64,000 nucleotides of DNA from Leptospira sanjuanensis. Its GTDB lineage: Bacteria; Spirochaetota; Leptospiria; Leptospirales; Leptospiraceae. Positions within the stretch are counted from its first letter, which is position 1. Each line of letters starts with the position of its first letter. The DNA is taken from NCBI RefSeq assembly GCF_022267325.1, contig NZ_JAIZBG010000002.1, forward strand, positions 179,501 to 243,500, given 5' to 3'. Below are positions 34,207 through 51,019 of this stretch, in pieces. A program made the translations under genes and the position numbers. Below the pieces are notes generated by a model. It searched no databases and was not told the origin of the DNA. It was given only the letters and a program-made list of their open reading frames with translations.

Positions 34207-34833
34207 TTATTGTGGAGGGTCTTGCGCTGTCGGTGTAGTGAAAGTAATATTGCCTGAGCCGCTCATTGCCGTTATTTTTGAGAAAAAACCTAATCTTCTT
34301 TGGGGTAATGGCGGAATTTTTAATCTTAAATCAAGAGTTTCTAATTGTCCGGAGAGTCCTGAATCATCATCAGCTTTGTATTCTTCAGGACTGTTTCCAC
34401 AATATGGGCTTGCTAATTTCACGTTTTGTCCGGCGGATTCTTGGATTATGAAAGTAAAATACTCTGAAGCGCCACTAGCAACGTTCGGATTGCCACCAGC
34501 ATTCAATCTTGCTCGATTATCAAAAATAAATGTATCCCCCGCCTGCATAAACCTTGTGTACGTTCCGGGTTCTAGGATCGGAATCTGATCTGTGGGAGGA
34601 CAGAATTGATTGAAGTCAAGATTCGGAGCAATAAAGAAAAACCCATACGTAAGTAAGAAATTATTATCGATGCCTGCGGTTGTACCTCGATCGAAGTCTT
34701 CCTGTTTTAGATTATCACAGTGAGCGCTTAACATGCACGCGATGATTAAAATAAAGATTCGTTTCAACATAAGAATTCCGATCGAATAGGGCTGCCACAA
34801 AGGGAAAATTCTTTCGAAGAGAAAAGACTTCAT
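34207..34833 (-). CDS. Hypothetical lipoprotein
   Basis: The 208-residue reading is from ATG 34833, which overlaps the preceding TGA (ATGA) and has GGAG about 8-9 nt upstream. ATG 34770 (MLKRIF...) would give a shorter, more standard lipoprotein signal; either way the lipobox is SAHC. The mature part is Gly/Asn-rich and may be beta-sandwich-like ('GTYTRFMQAGDTFIFDNRARLN', 'FTFIIQESAGQNVKL'). Family not recognised. The coding sequence is distinctly more AT-rich than the flanking core genes. Confidence 0.68.
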   Translation of the reverse strand: MKSFLFERIFPLWQPYSIGILMLKRIFILIIACMLSAHCDNLKQEDFDRGTTAGIDNNFLLTYGFFFIAPNLDFNQFCPPTDQIPILEPGTYTRFMQAGDTFIFDNRARLNAGGNPNVASGASEYFTFIIQESAGQNVKLASPYCGNSPEEYKADDDSGLSGQLETLDLRLKIPPLPQRRLGFFSKITAMSGSGNITFTTPTAQDPPQ

Positions 34834-35510
34834 AAATTTTTCACTCCGCGTTTGATCAATTCCAAGTTTACCTTCTGCCGGATCGCCACGGCCTTTTCTC
34901 TTGCCATGATCAGAAACGATGTAGGGATGCCGGTTGCCGGATCTCCGTAATCCATCATAAACCGAATCATAACCAAGCTCAACGTAAAGTTCTCCCGAAC
35001 CTTGATGAGTTGAGGCACGGTCATACCCGGAAGATCGTTTGCAACCTTTCCGTAAAAAACATCCGCCGCTTGGCTTTCTTGCTGTAAGATTTGCTGTTCG
35101 GTTCCGTAGGTGGGAGTCGGAACCGATTGGCCTTTGAGTTCCGCCTCCACTTTGGCTTCCAGTTCGGAATCGGACAAAGGGCGATTGAATAAAACGTCTT
35201 TCGAAGCCATAGAAGATTCTTTTACGAACTTTTGATCCAATTGGCCGTTTTCGTTCATCATCCGAAAAGCTTCTTCGATCGAAGCGCGCTCGTTATCCGA
35301 AATTGCGGGCAATGTCGCCAACGGTGAATCCGGCGTCGGCGTAGGAATGCCCAGGTCGGAGGGAGAATACGGGGTCACATTCGACGCGAACAAAGGGGGA
35401 AGCTTGCCCGAGCCTGGTTTGATGCAGGCTGCGGTCGCGAAGGAGCAGACGATAAGAAATATAATAAAAATTGAATATTTTAGAGATTGAATGTTTCGGT
35501 TTTGATCCAT
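34830..35510 (-). CDS. Hypothetical lipoprotein, helical
   Basis: The 226-residue protein has a lipoprotein signal ending AACIKPG (lipobox TAAC, about Cys29), a Pro-rich linker (TPYSPSDLGIPTPTPDSP), then a mainly helical domain with many Glu/Gln/Lys. No motif was recognised. It starts 13 bp after the upstream gene and overlaps the downstream lipoprotein gene by 4 bp. Confidence 0.7.
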   Translation of the reverse strand: MDQNRNIQSLKYSIFIIFLIVCSFATAACIKPGSGKLPPLFASNVTPYSPSDLGIPTPTPDSPLATLPAISDNERASIEEAFRMMNENGQLDQKFVKESSMASKDVLFNRPLSDSELEAKVEAELKGQSVPTPTYGTEQQILQQESQAADVFYGKVANDLPGMTVPQLIKVRENFTLSLVMIRFMMDYGDPATGIPTSFLIMAREKAVAIRQKVNLELIKRGVKNL

Positions 35511-35523
35511 GTCCGATCTTCCT

Positions 35524-36243
35524 TTAAAAGTGATGTGTAATGCCGAGTTGAATTGCGGGAATTCCGAAGGAGGAAGATCGCGTATCCGTTCCTTCTCCGA
35601 TCGGTTTCAATTCCCGGTTTTGTATCTGTAAGTCTTTGTAGGTTTCGTTTTTTCCGAAACGAACGTATGCCTTGATCGTCGTGAACGTAAAAAAACCGAC
35701 GGTAATCGCGGCCAGGGTTTGATATCTTGTATAAGAATTCTGGAATGTATGTTTTTCCTTATCGTTGAAACCCGAATAAGAGTTTTTTAAGGATTGATTT
35801 TGCTGATTCGTATCGACATAAGCCGCGGCGGTAAGAAGGACGAGCCCGACTTTGACCCAGAGGGTGTATGAATTCTCGAATTGTCCGTTCGGAGCGACGC
35901 TTTCGTTCGGAAAACCTTTCCATTGAGCGTCGGCCGATGCGTTCCAATAAAGAAGCGATTCCCACGCGCTGCGAAACGCGGAAGAATTCTTTATATTTTT
36001 ATAATATTCTTCGGAGACAAAATCGACGATTTGTTCTTTCGGTATTTTTTTTCCGATCTTAGAATTTCGGATAAAATAATATTCTTGGAATTCCCCCACT
36101 TCTCCGGAAAACGCGGAGCCGTCCTTTAAAAGAAGGATTCCGGTGCGAAACGGGGAAGGATTTGCGTTCTCCGAAAAAGTGTCCGTGGCCGTACAGACGA
36201 CAAGCAGAAAGAGGACGATCCGCGCGGTATTTTTTAAAACCAT
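35524..36243 (-). CDS. Hypothetical exported protein
   Basis: From ATG 36243 the product has 239 residues, with a signal peptide (IVLFLLVVCTATDTFS). 'TGILLLKDGSAFSGEVGEFQEYYFIRNSKIGKKIPKEQIVDFVSEEYY' in pieces resembles the small SH3/LSM-like module common in leptospiral exported proteins. Two later hydrophobic segments (LWVKVGLVLLTAAAYV and ALAAITVGFFTFTTIKAYV) suggest membrane insertion. It ends in Phe. It overlaps the upstream small gene by 10 bp. Function unknown. Confidence 0.68.
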   Translation of the reverse strand: MVLKNTARIVLFLLVVCTATDTFSENANPSPFRTGILLLKDGSAFSGEVGEFQEYYFIRNSKIGKKIPKEQIVDFVSEEYYKNIKNSSAFRSAWESLLYWNASADAQWKGFPNESVAPNGQFENSYTLWVKVGLVLLTAAAYVDTNQQNQSLKNSYSGFNDKEKHTFQNSYTRYQTLAAITVGFFTFTTIKAYVRFGKNETYKDLQIQNRELKPIGEGTDTRSSSFGIPAIQLGITHHF

Positions 36244-36569
36244 CGAACCGCCTCTGCGTCCACTTTGGTTTCTTTTTTGCGATTTCCGATTTTTTCCTGA
36301 AAGAGAATCCATCTCTTGCCTTCTGCCTTGCGGGTTGTGTAGGAAAAGAATCGGATTTTTTTGCCTTCGAGAAAATCGGGCGGATGCGGGAGAATTTCCG
36401 CGGTCGATACGCTTTCTCGAAAATCTTTCTTTTGTGGATTGCAATCCGCCGCTTCGGGGATCGGGGTCGCGACGTTCCTCGTTTGGCTTAGATTCTGATA
36501 TACGAACAGAAGATTGCAGAAAACGGATAGGATCAGAATCGGTAGAAAAATTGCCTGATTTAATTTCAT
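36234..36569 (-). CDS. Small membrane-anchored protein, first gene of the exported-protein operon
   Basis: The 111-residue protein has one N-terminal transmembrane segment (IFLPILILSVFCNLLFVY) and a basic/acidic periplasmic part with a single Cys (DCNPQKK). It has no homologue that I recognise. It overlaps the next gene by 10 bp and begins the seven-gene tight minus-strand run ending at 31429. Confidence 0.62.
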   Translation of the reverse strand: MKLNQAIFLPILILSVFCNLLFVYQNLSQTRNVATPIPEAADCNPQKKDFRESVSTAEILPHPPDFLEGKKIRFFSYTTRKAEGKRWILFQEKIGNRKKETKVDAEAVRWF

Positions 36570-36967
36570 ACGGGAGAGCTCGAGTAACGTTCTTTTGACA
36601 TCTTCTGAGGAATGTATTCCCGAAGCAAAAAATTAAAGACATATTTGTATTAAAAGTTCGTTAGTTTGTTTTTTATATCAAAAATATGGCTTCTGTGAGT
36701 TTAAGATTAGGAGAGGATCCGGCCGGAGTTTCGATCTGCGTTGCTTCAGTTTGAGGAAAAGAATTCGTTTTGCGTTCGAAATTTGTGGGATCTCCCACGA
36801 AGTTGCGTTCAACAGAAGAAGACGATGATGATGATCTACTCAAAGTTTGGCGGCAAAACTCTCTGTCTTTCTCGAATCATTTGCAGGATCTCCTACGAAG
36901 TCGGGATCATTGGACGGAGAATTCGAAGAACGCAAGAAGCAACATAGAATGTTCCGGAAGAAACGCC
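36570..36967. other. Intergenic region with copies of a short palindromic repeat
   Basis: No credible gene was seen. It must hold the promoter of the minus-strand operon. TGTGGGATCTCCCACGA (36784-36800) and a related GGATCTCCTACGAAG (36887-36900 region) are copies of a short intergenic repeat that recurs at 39294 and about 40492. The IS66 element is inserted at the right end of this region. Confidence 0.5.
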
Positions 36968-36975
36968 GTATGAGT
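36968..36975. repeat. Left copy of IS66 target-site duplication (GTATGAGT)
   Basis: GTATGAGT immediately precedes the left terminal repeat and is identical to the eight bases following the right end (39290-39297). Eight base pairs is the length known for IS66-family insertions. Confidence 0.93.
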
Positions 36976-37034
36976 GTAAGCGCCTAAACAACCGCACCTT
37001 TTTCTAATCGTATAAATGTTGTAAACTGTCTTTG

Positions 37035-37312
37035 ATGAAAAAAACGAAAATAGATTGGCCCAAAGAGTTTGATGACTTTTCAAAGAGTGGACTTTCCCAG
37101 CCTCAGTATTGTAAAGAAAGACACCTCAAATACACGACGTTTCGATATCATTGGGAGAGACGTTCTAAGCATTCAGAGAAGAACGACTTTGTAGAAATTC
37201 CTCCTTCCTCGACAAATTCTCAGTCATTGGTAGAAGCCGAATTTTTGACCCTAAAGATAGATACGTCGGGGAAGGCATCGCTCCAAGTAAACGTTCAGTT
37301 TAGTTTAGGACG

Positions 37313-37322
<10 letters not shown>
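37035..37322 (+). CDS. IS66 accessory protein TnpA-like
   Basis: The 95-residue protein starts at ATG 37035 (a TTG codon directly before it is in frame). 'WPKEFDDFSKSGLSQPQYCKERHLKYTTFRYHWERR' in pieces is the helix-turn-helix-type region of the first IS66 ORF. Its stop overlaps the start of the second ORF (ATGGAGTTAA), a coupling typical of IS66. Confidence 0.85.
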
Positions 37323-37663
<341 letters not shown>

Positions 37664-37703
37664 TGTTTGACTCAAGAAAAGAAAGTATTAAGACTGAATC
37701 CGA

Positions 37704-39281
<1,578 letters not shown>

Positions 39282-39289
39282 GCGGTTAC

Positions 39290-39297
39290 GTATGAGT
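39290..39297. repeat. Right copy of IS66 target-site duplication (GTATGAGT)
   Basis: This is the direct repeat of 36968-36975. Joining the two flanks restores GTATGAGTTCCTACA, which belongs to the short intergenic repeat found nearby, so the element inserted into that repeat and not into a gene. Confidence 0.93.
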
Positions 39298-39515
39298 TCC
39301 TACATAGTTTGAACTGTAAAGCTTTGGTGGAGATCGGATCCATTCCGGTTCACAACCCGCAAGGGACACGCAAGGCTTGGTCTAAAACGCGGCTTGAAAA
39401 ATCCGCTTTATGAGAAGTAATTTCCTTTGCCGAGTTTCCGTTTCGATCTTTGCGTTTTAGACCGAGCGGGACTCCGCGAGCCTGAAGTGGCCCGACCGCC
39501 GTGGCGGGTGCGGCC

Positions 39516-40463
39516 TTATCCCTTCGGAGTTGATTTTCTCCAGAAGGCAGCGAGCAAACTTCCGATCAGCGAATGTACCAAACTGGAAATCGCGGCGGGT
39601 ATTGCGACTAACGGGTCCGGGAAATTATTTCTGGAAAGAACGACTCCCAGTCCGGAGTTTTGCATCCCTACTTCGATGGAAATTGTTCTCGACGTTTTTT
39701 GTTTTCGGATGAAAAGCCAGGAAAGGATATAACCGAAAAAGAATCCGGAGGAATGCAGGCCGACTACCGCCGCGATCAATCTTACGGCCGACTGAAGAAT
39801 CTTTTCTCTTCCCGCTCCCAAGATCGAAGATACGATCATCGTAATGAGTAGAACGGCGACGAGCGGAGAAACCGTTTGGATCCTTTTGGAAATTTGCGGG
39901 AGATAAAAGTTGAGCAGAACACCGAGCGCCACGGGTAAAATCACCACTTGAAACGTGTCCAAGAATAGTCCGCTCGCGGACGCTTCCACGCCTTTGCCGA
40001 TGAGAAAGAGCGTTAAAAGCGGAGTCATAAAGACCGATAGAATCGTGGAAGACGCGGTCATCGAAACCGATAAAGCAAGATCCCCTTTCGCGAGATAAGT
40101 AATCACGTTAGACGCAACACCGCCTGGACAACAGGACACTACGATCAATCCCGTCGCGAGCGGGGCGGGCAAATCCAGAAGAATTCCGATTTCCCAGCCG
40201 GATAAAGGCATCACCGTATATTGCAATACGACCCCCGCAAGTACGGGGACCGGAGTTTGAAAAACGTCTCGAAAGTCCCGGGGTAAAAGAGTGATTCCCA
40301 TTCCGAGCATCGTAAAGCCGAGCCCGTATGTGATCCAAGGCCCGGTAAACCAAGTGAACCATTGGGGAAAGAAAAAGGACAGAACCGATCCGGTTAAAAC
40401 CCAGACCGGAAATAGCAGCGTGCCGATTTCTCCGATTTTCTGCAGTTTGTTTGTCTTCATCAA
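39516..40463 (-). CDS. Bile acid:sodium symporter (BASS)-family transporter
   Basis: The 315-residue protein has about ten transmembrane helices. 'GLGFTMLGMGITLLPRDFRDVFQTPVPVLAGVVLQYTVMPLSGW' in pieces, 'GLIVVSCCPGGVASNVITYLAKGDLALSVSMTASST' in pieces and 'SIEVGMQNSGLGVVLSRNNF' are the BASS family signatures, including the Na+-site 'CCPGG' and 'E..MQN' motifs. It is probably a sodium-coupled organic anion importer; the substrate is unknown (bacterial members carry pantoate, pyruvate and others). Confidence 0.9.
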   Translation of the reverse strand: MMKTNKLQKIGEIGTLLFPVWVLTGSVLSFFFPQWFTWFTGPWITYGLGFTMLGMGITLLPRDFRDVFQTPVPVLAGVVLQYTVMPLSGWEIGILLDLPAPLATGLIVVSCCPGGVASNVITYLAKGDLALSVSMTASSTILSVFMTPLLTLFLIGKGVEASASGLFLDTFQVVILPVALGVLLNFYLPQISKRIQTVSPLVAVLLITMIVSSILGAGREKILQSAVRLIAAVVGLHSSGFFFGYILSWLFIRKQKTSRTISIEVGMQNSGLGVVLSRNNFPDPLVAIPAAISSLVHSLIGSLLAAFWRKSTPKG

Positions 40464-40586
40464 GGTTAAGGACTAAAAGAAGAGATTTTCTGTAGGAGTT
40501 CCGACAAGAATCATAGTTTCTACTCGCAAAAAGTTTGATTTTCTGATATAGAAAAATTTCTCGCGGTTTCCCGCCTCCTCACCCCT

Positions 40587-40617
40587 CCACCCAAGATAAG
40601 GGTGGGGCCGCTTTTTT
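40587..40617 (+). terminator. Hairpin with T-run, orphan intrinsic-terminator-like structure
   Basis: CCACCC (40587-40592) and GGGTGG (40600-40605) form a stem, followed by TTTTTT (40612-40617) on the plus strand. No plus-strand gene ends just upstream; both neighbours are on the minus strand. It may be a remnant or repeat element, or end an antisense transcript. Confidence 0.4.
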
Positions 40618-40658
40618 ACTGAAAAATTTTGTACTACCGACAAATTGATCCTCGGCAA

Positions 40659-41816
40659 TCAACCCGGAAAACTTCCGAGAAGTTCCACAACCCGATCGAG
40701 CTGATCTTTTCGGTTATAGATATGCGGAGAAAAACGGACCTTGCCCAATCGAAGCGCGCACATCACTCCGTTCTTCTTGAGATAGGAAACGAGTTCGTCC
40801 ATCGGAATTCCTTCCTTGTACCCGACTACGATCCCCGTTCTGTTGTCCGGAAAATGATCGAGTTCGATTTGAAATCCGACGCTCTTCATTCCTTCGGAGA
40901 GATAATCCGAAAGCTCGTAGATTCTTTCCATAACCGTATGAAATCCGATCTTTTGGAGCATTTCCAGAGTGGATTGAAAGTAAACCCAATCGATAAAATT
41001 GCCGCTGGAAATCTCGTAACGATCCGCTCCCGGTTTGAGTTCCGCCCGATACGGTAAATAGACTTCGTCGTTGACCACGGAACCGGTTCCTTTGAACGGA
41101 AACGAGAGTGTGTCGATGCGGTCTTGCTGGATGTACAACATTCCCAAGCCGAGCGGACCCAAGAGCCATTTCCAAGCGGGGAAGGCGATGTATTTCAACT
41201 TCATTTTTCGGACGTCGATGGGGACAAGTCCCACACCTTGCGCTCCGTCTAACACGAATTCGATGCCCTTCTCGTCCAGAAACGTTCCGATTTCCTCCAA
41301 AGGGAAAGGCATTCCCGTACACCAGTGAACCGCGGACAGAGAGACGATTTTGGTTTTAGGCCCGACGGAGGACTTAACGTTCTCTAAAAACTGATCGGGT
41401 GTGGAGCTCATCGGGATGAATCCGAGATTTACGCCCTTCTCCTTCCAATGTTCCCAAGGATAAATATTGCTCGGGTACTCGTTTTCCAACAGTAGAATCT
41501 CGTCTCCCGGTTTCAGTTGAAAGCCGAGCGAAAGAAAGTTCATTCCTTCGTTGGTGTTGTGGATGACGCACAGTTCTTCCACGTCGCAGTTGATGAGTCC
41601 CGCCACGATCTTTCGAATCGTATGTTTTACGGAAGCGTATTTGCGCACTTCGGTAAGTACTCCCTTGCGGGCGTACCCTTCCAAATATTCTCCGACCGTT
41701 TGGATCGTATTCACATTGCAGGGAGTCGTCCCGCAATTGTTCAACCAGATCATCTCCTGATTGACGGGATACAGATCTTGGATTTCTTTCCAATCGGTGA
41801 TCGTGGTGGGCTGCAT
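40659..41816 (-). CDS. PLP-dependent class V aminotransferase
   Basis: The 385-residue fold-type I PLP enzyme belongs to the cysteine desulfurase/isopenicillin-N epimerase group: 'WLNNCGTTPCNVNTIQ', 'VIHNTNEGMNFLSLGFQLKPGDEILLLENEYPSN' in pieces, 'SLSAVHWCTGMPFPLEEIG', 'FVLDGAQGVGLVPIDV' and 'YIAFPAWKWLLGPLGLGMLYI', where the Lys is the PLP Schiff-base residue. It is not a standard SufS/IscS. The reaction is unassigned. It starts 8 bp after the ferritin-like gene stop and is perhaps cotranscribed. Confidence 0.88.
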   Translation of the reverse strand: MQPTTITDWKEIQDLYPVNQEMIWLNNCGTTPCNVNTIQTVGEYLEGYARKGVLTEVRKYASVKHTIRKIVAGLINCDVEELCVIHNTNEGMNFLSLGFQLKPGDEILLLENEYPSNIYPWEHWKEKGVNLGFIPMSSTPDQFLENVKSSVGPKTKIVSLSAVHWCTGMPFPLEEIGTFLDEKGIEFVLDGAQGVGLVPIDVRKMKLKYIAFPAWKWLLGPLGLGMLYIQQDRIDTLSFPFKGTGSVVNDEVYLPYRAELKPGADRYEISSGNFIDWVYFQSTLEMLQKIGFHTVMERIYELSDYLSEGMKSVGFQIELDHFPDNRTGIVVGYKEGIPMDELVSYLKKNGVMCALRLGKVRFSPHIYNRKDQLDRVVELLGSFPG

Positions 41817-41824
41817 GAAATCGA

Positions 41825-42709
41825 TTACCTTTTCTTCTTAGCCTTTGCCGCGGCTTTCTTTTTCGGAGCCGCTTTCTTGACCGTCTTCTTAGCGGTTTTT
41901 TTCGGTTTTGCCGCCGCTTTTTTCACCGCTGCCTTTTTCTTCGGCGCAGCCTTCTTCGCAACTGGTTTGGATTTGCTCGCGGCCTTTTTCGGTGCGGGAG
42001 CCGCTTTCTTAGCGGACGCCGTAGAAGCGACGGGTTTTACGGCCGGAGTCGATTTAGCTACGGGAGCGGGTTTTGCGGCAGGTGCAGGTTTAGAAGTCGG
42101 AGCTGCGGCCTTCGGTTTTTTCGGAACGGATGGAGCCTTGGAAGGTTTGGATTCCGCCTTCGCAACTTCTTCGGCTTGTTCGTCCCAAAAAAACGTTCCT
42201 TGTTGTCCCGAACCGGATTGATCCAATCCGTTCAATTCCGTTTCGAGAAGAGACTGATAGTTGTGATTGTAGTCCTTGAGTTTCGTGAAAAGAGATTTGA
42301 TGTTCACGTCGTCGAATTTGTTCGCGAGTTTTTCATAGAAAGAAACGGAGTTCTCCGCTTCGCGGATCGCAAGTTCGAGCGCCTCGTGCGCGTCCTTCGT
42401 TCCAGGACCGGAAATGGTTCTCTCCACCTTGTTCATCAGTTTTTGAAGAGTCGTCTCGTGAAATTTGTGAATCGCGGTGAGTTGTTTCAGGTTCGGGAGT
42501 TCCGATCCTTCCGCTTGTTCGTACAACTCGGTGATGAACTTGATATGATCGTCCACTTCTTCCGCGAGTCTTTCGAAAAGTTCCTTTGTGTCTCCGGGAG
42601 GAAGTTTTTCATACGTGCTCATATAAAATTCGAAGTAATCTTTTTCGTGTTGGATCGCGGCCGCTACCGCTTCCAAAAATGTCGTTTCTTTTAAAGGTTT
42701 AATATTCAT
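41825..42709 (-). CDS. Ferritin-like protein with histone H1-like Lys/Ala/Pro tail
   Basis: The 294-residue protein has residues about 1-165 forming a four-helix bundle with rubrerythrin/ferritin-like metal motifs ('AAIQHEKDYFEFY', 'RLAEEVDDHIKFI', 'LAIREAENSVSFYEKLA', 'LKDYNHNYQSLLE'). After a short linker, residues about 190-294 are almost only Lys, Ala, Pro and Ser (KKAAPKK-type repeats), as in bacterial histone-like tails. The combination suggests a DNA- or polyanion-bound iron or peroxide protein, comparable in concept to Dps; this is inference. Confidence 0.8.
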   Translation of the reverse strand: MNIKPLKETTFLEAVAAAIQHEKDYFEFYMSTYEKLPPGDTKELFERLAEEVDDHIKFITELYEQAEGSELPNLKQLTAIHKFHETTLQKLMNKVERTISGPGTKDAHEALELAIREAENSVSFYEKLANKFDDVNIKSLFTKLKDYNHNYQSLLETELNGLDQSGSGQQGTFFWDEQAEEVAKAESKPSKAPSVPKKPKAAAPTSKPAPAAKPAPVAKSTPAVKPVASTASAKKAAPAPKKAASKSKPVAKKAAPKKKAAVKKAAAKPKKTAKKTVKKAAPKKKAAAKAKKKR

Positions 42710-42771
42710 AATAAGATTCCTCCCGATTTCTTAGCTATCTTAGTTATGTTACGGACTGAATCAATAATTAT

Positions 42772-43398
42772 TTAATTTTCTTCCACGGATTCATAGATGA
42801 GGAACTGCGCGGCGTAGTACGTCAGCATGATCCACGTTCCGATCATCGGAATCGGAAGCCCCGCGAACTTTCCCATCGCGATTAGACTGTCGGAAAGAAT
42901 AAAAAGAGAGGAACCCGCAAACGATTTCCAATATTCCGGTCTTGGACATTCTCTGGCGATCGCTCTCCAACCCATCACACAAATGGCCGATACATACGCC
43001 GCAACCGGAACGTAAAGAGAACTTCCGATCCCGGGAAGAATCCAAGTGTAGAAAGAAATTCCGAACGCGAAGTACGGAATCAACCGAACAAGGTTTACCG
43101 GATTTCCAACGGAGAATCCGATCGAATATAAAATCTGCGCTACGAGAAACGATCCGAGTCCGAATACGAAGTAGTTTCCGGGAAGACCTAAAAACGTATC
43201 TCCGAACAAGGAAAAGATCAATCCTACGAAGACGTATTTTCCGGCGCGGTCTTTCCACTTGCCTTCAAAGAAAGAAAAGAAAATCAAAATGAGAATCGGT
43301 ATGACTTTGGTCGCCAATTTGAGAGCGACTTCGCCCGGGAAAAAATAGGAAACGAGCAATTGAATCAAAGCGGTGATCGAAAATAAGAGTAAAATCAT
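42772..43398 (-). CDS. YhhN-family membrane protein
   Basis: From ATG 43398, preceded by an AGAAGG ribosome binding site, the product has 208 residues and eight predicted helices. An ATG at 43461 would overlap the promoter of the divergent gene. 'VGLIFSLFGDTFLGLPGNYFVFGLGSFLVAQILYSIGF' in pieces, 'WRAIAR' and 'GSSLFILSDSLIAM' match YhhN/TMEM86. TMEM86B is a lysoplasmalogenase; the role of bacterial members is unproven. Confidence 0.85.
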   Translation of the reverse strand: MILLLFSITALIQLLVSYFFPGEVALKLATKVIPILILIFFSFFEGKWKDRAGKYVFVGLIFSLFGDTFLGLPGNYFVFGLGSFLVAQILYSIGFSVGNPVNLVRLIPYFAFGISFYTWILPGIGSSLYVPVAAYVSAICVMGWRAIARECPRPEYWKSFAGSSLFILSDSLIAMGKFAGLPIPMIGTWIMLTYYAAQFLIYESVEEN

Positions 43399-43484
43399 CT
43401 GAGCCTTCTTTCTGGGAATTGGGATTGTAATTTTGTACAGAGCTACGATTCTGTCACCCAAGAATCGGAAAACACAGAGGGATT

Positions 43485-44474
<990 letters not shown>

Positions 44475-44562
44475 GGACGGGTTTTTGACTTTACACGCCA
44501 GTCTTGCAGGGTTCCCTAGAAAGAGAGCCTTGTAAAAGTCTCGATCAAAGAGAAAAAATCAA

Positions 44563-48644
<4,082 letters not shown>

Positions 48645-48658
48645 GGGAAGAATCGTCT

Positions 48659-49711
<1,053 letters not shown>

Positions 49712-49914
49712 ATTTTTTCTCGGACCTTTCCAAGCCGGGATTTGTTCCCAAAACATAGGGAAAACCCCTCTCAAAAGCCTCTTTTTTCGAATCCTATTTT
49801 TTCCCAAAACGGAACTTTTTTTCTATGAGATTGTCATTCCTTTCGGAAAATGAAGAATACAATTTATCAAAAGGATTCGATCCGGTTCGCCTAGGAAAAA
49901 ATTTATTCTTGCAC
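49712..49914. other. Intergenic region after meaB
   Basis: No gene was recognised. It is T-rich, with a TTTTTT run near 49790, but I find no convincing stem before it. Confidence 0.35.
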
Positions 49915-49948
49915 GTATATCTGACAGATAGTATCTGGTAGATATACT
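49915..49948 (+). promoter_or_regulatory. Promoter overlapped by two tandem palindromes (candidate operator of the TonB operon)
   Basis: Two copies of the 13-bp palindrome TATCTnnnAGATA stand in tandem, separated by one base: TATCTGACAGATA (49918-49930) and TATCTGGTAGATA (49932-49944). The outer eight bases GTATATCT and AGATATAC also pair, and the centre CAGATAGTATCTG is itself a 6-1-6 palindrome. CTGACA (49921-49926) and TATACT (49943-49948), 16 bp apart, form a good sigma70-like promoter lying within the repeats. A dimeric repressor, for example TetR- or Fur-type, would block polymerase here; the regulator is not in the window. Confidence 0.7.
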
Positions 49949-50018
49949 GTTCTTGAGACAAGAAAAACAAAAAGAACGTCTCGGGATTATCAGCGAACTT
50001 GGGTTGCAGGCAGGTACC

Positions 50019-50364
<346 letters not shown>

Positions 50365-50393
<29 letters not shown>

Positions 50394-51018
50394 AAAAACT
50401 CGAAAGGAGTTTTTCGGCGGAAAAGGATCCGCCGGATTTTCCGTTTCGGAATTACATTCGTTTTTCATAAAGTTATTTGCGGTCTTGATCTTCTGCGTTT
50501 TCGGGAATTGTATGGGCGCGACCTTGTTCGAACCGGGAGGGCGCGTGCGTTCCCCGGGTATTTACGAATCCGCAACGATCATCCGCTCGAGCGGCTACGA
50601 TATTCTGGAAGAAGCGGAGGGAGAATCCTCCACGTTCTTCGTGTTCGGTTTGATTCCGATCACGAATCCGATTAGCATCGATTATGCGATGAGCCAGGCG
50701 GTCCAGAAGGTTCCCGGCGGAAGAAGTCTTGTGGGCATCAAGGTTTGGCACGAAACGCACGTTATGTTTCCTTTGGGAACGGTTTCCGTTTTGAAAGTAA
50801 AAGGAAGCGTGATCGGCAACAAGGAAGAATCCGAACGACTGAGATTGGAAGAACAGCGCAAGAAAGAAGCCGCGGAAACGTCCGCTTCCCAACCTCAGGA
50901 TGAAAAATCCAATTCGGAATCTTCTTCCGGGGGGATCAGCGTAGGCGGCGGAAAACGTTCCTCCAATGCGGGTCAGGAATCCGGCGGAATTTCCGTCGGC
51001 GGGAAAAAGAAGGATTGA
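50365..51018 (+). CDS. Lipoprotein with repeated GGISVGG tail
   Basis: From ATG 50365 the product has 217 residues, with a hydrophobic signal ending in a lipobox-like VFGNC (about Cys49 because of a long basic N-terminus). The central part resembles the preceding gene's product in layout ('ESSTFFVFGLIPITNPISIDYAMSQAVQKVPGGRSLVGIKVWHE' in pieces), so the two may be paralogues. The C-terminus has a charged linker and two copies of S/E-SGGISVGG before KKKD. Function unknown. Confidence 0.66.
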
Positions 51019-51019
51019 T

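Noticed and set aside
36741..36973. Two short plus-strand frames just left of the IS66 element, possibly a broken gene
   Set aside because: They contain repeat-like palindromic words, have no ribosome binding site and do not continue on the right side of the IS when the flanks are joined; the insertion site is non-coding.
39427..39732. A 101-codon plus-strand frame to the right of IS66
   Set aside because: Most of it is antisense to the BASS transporter gene.
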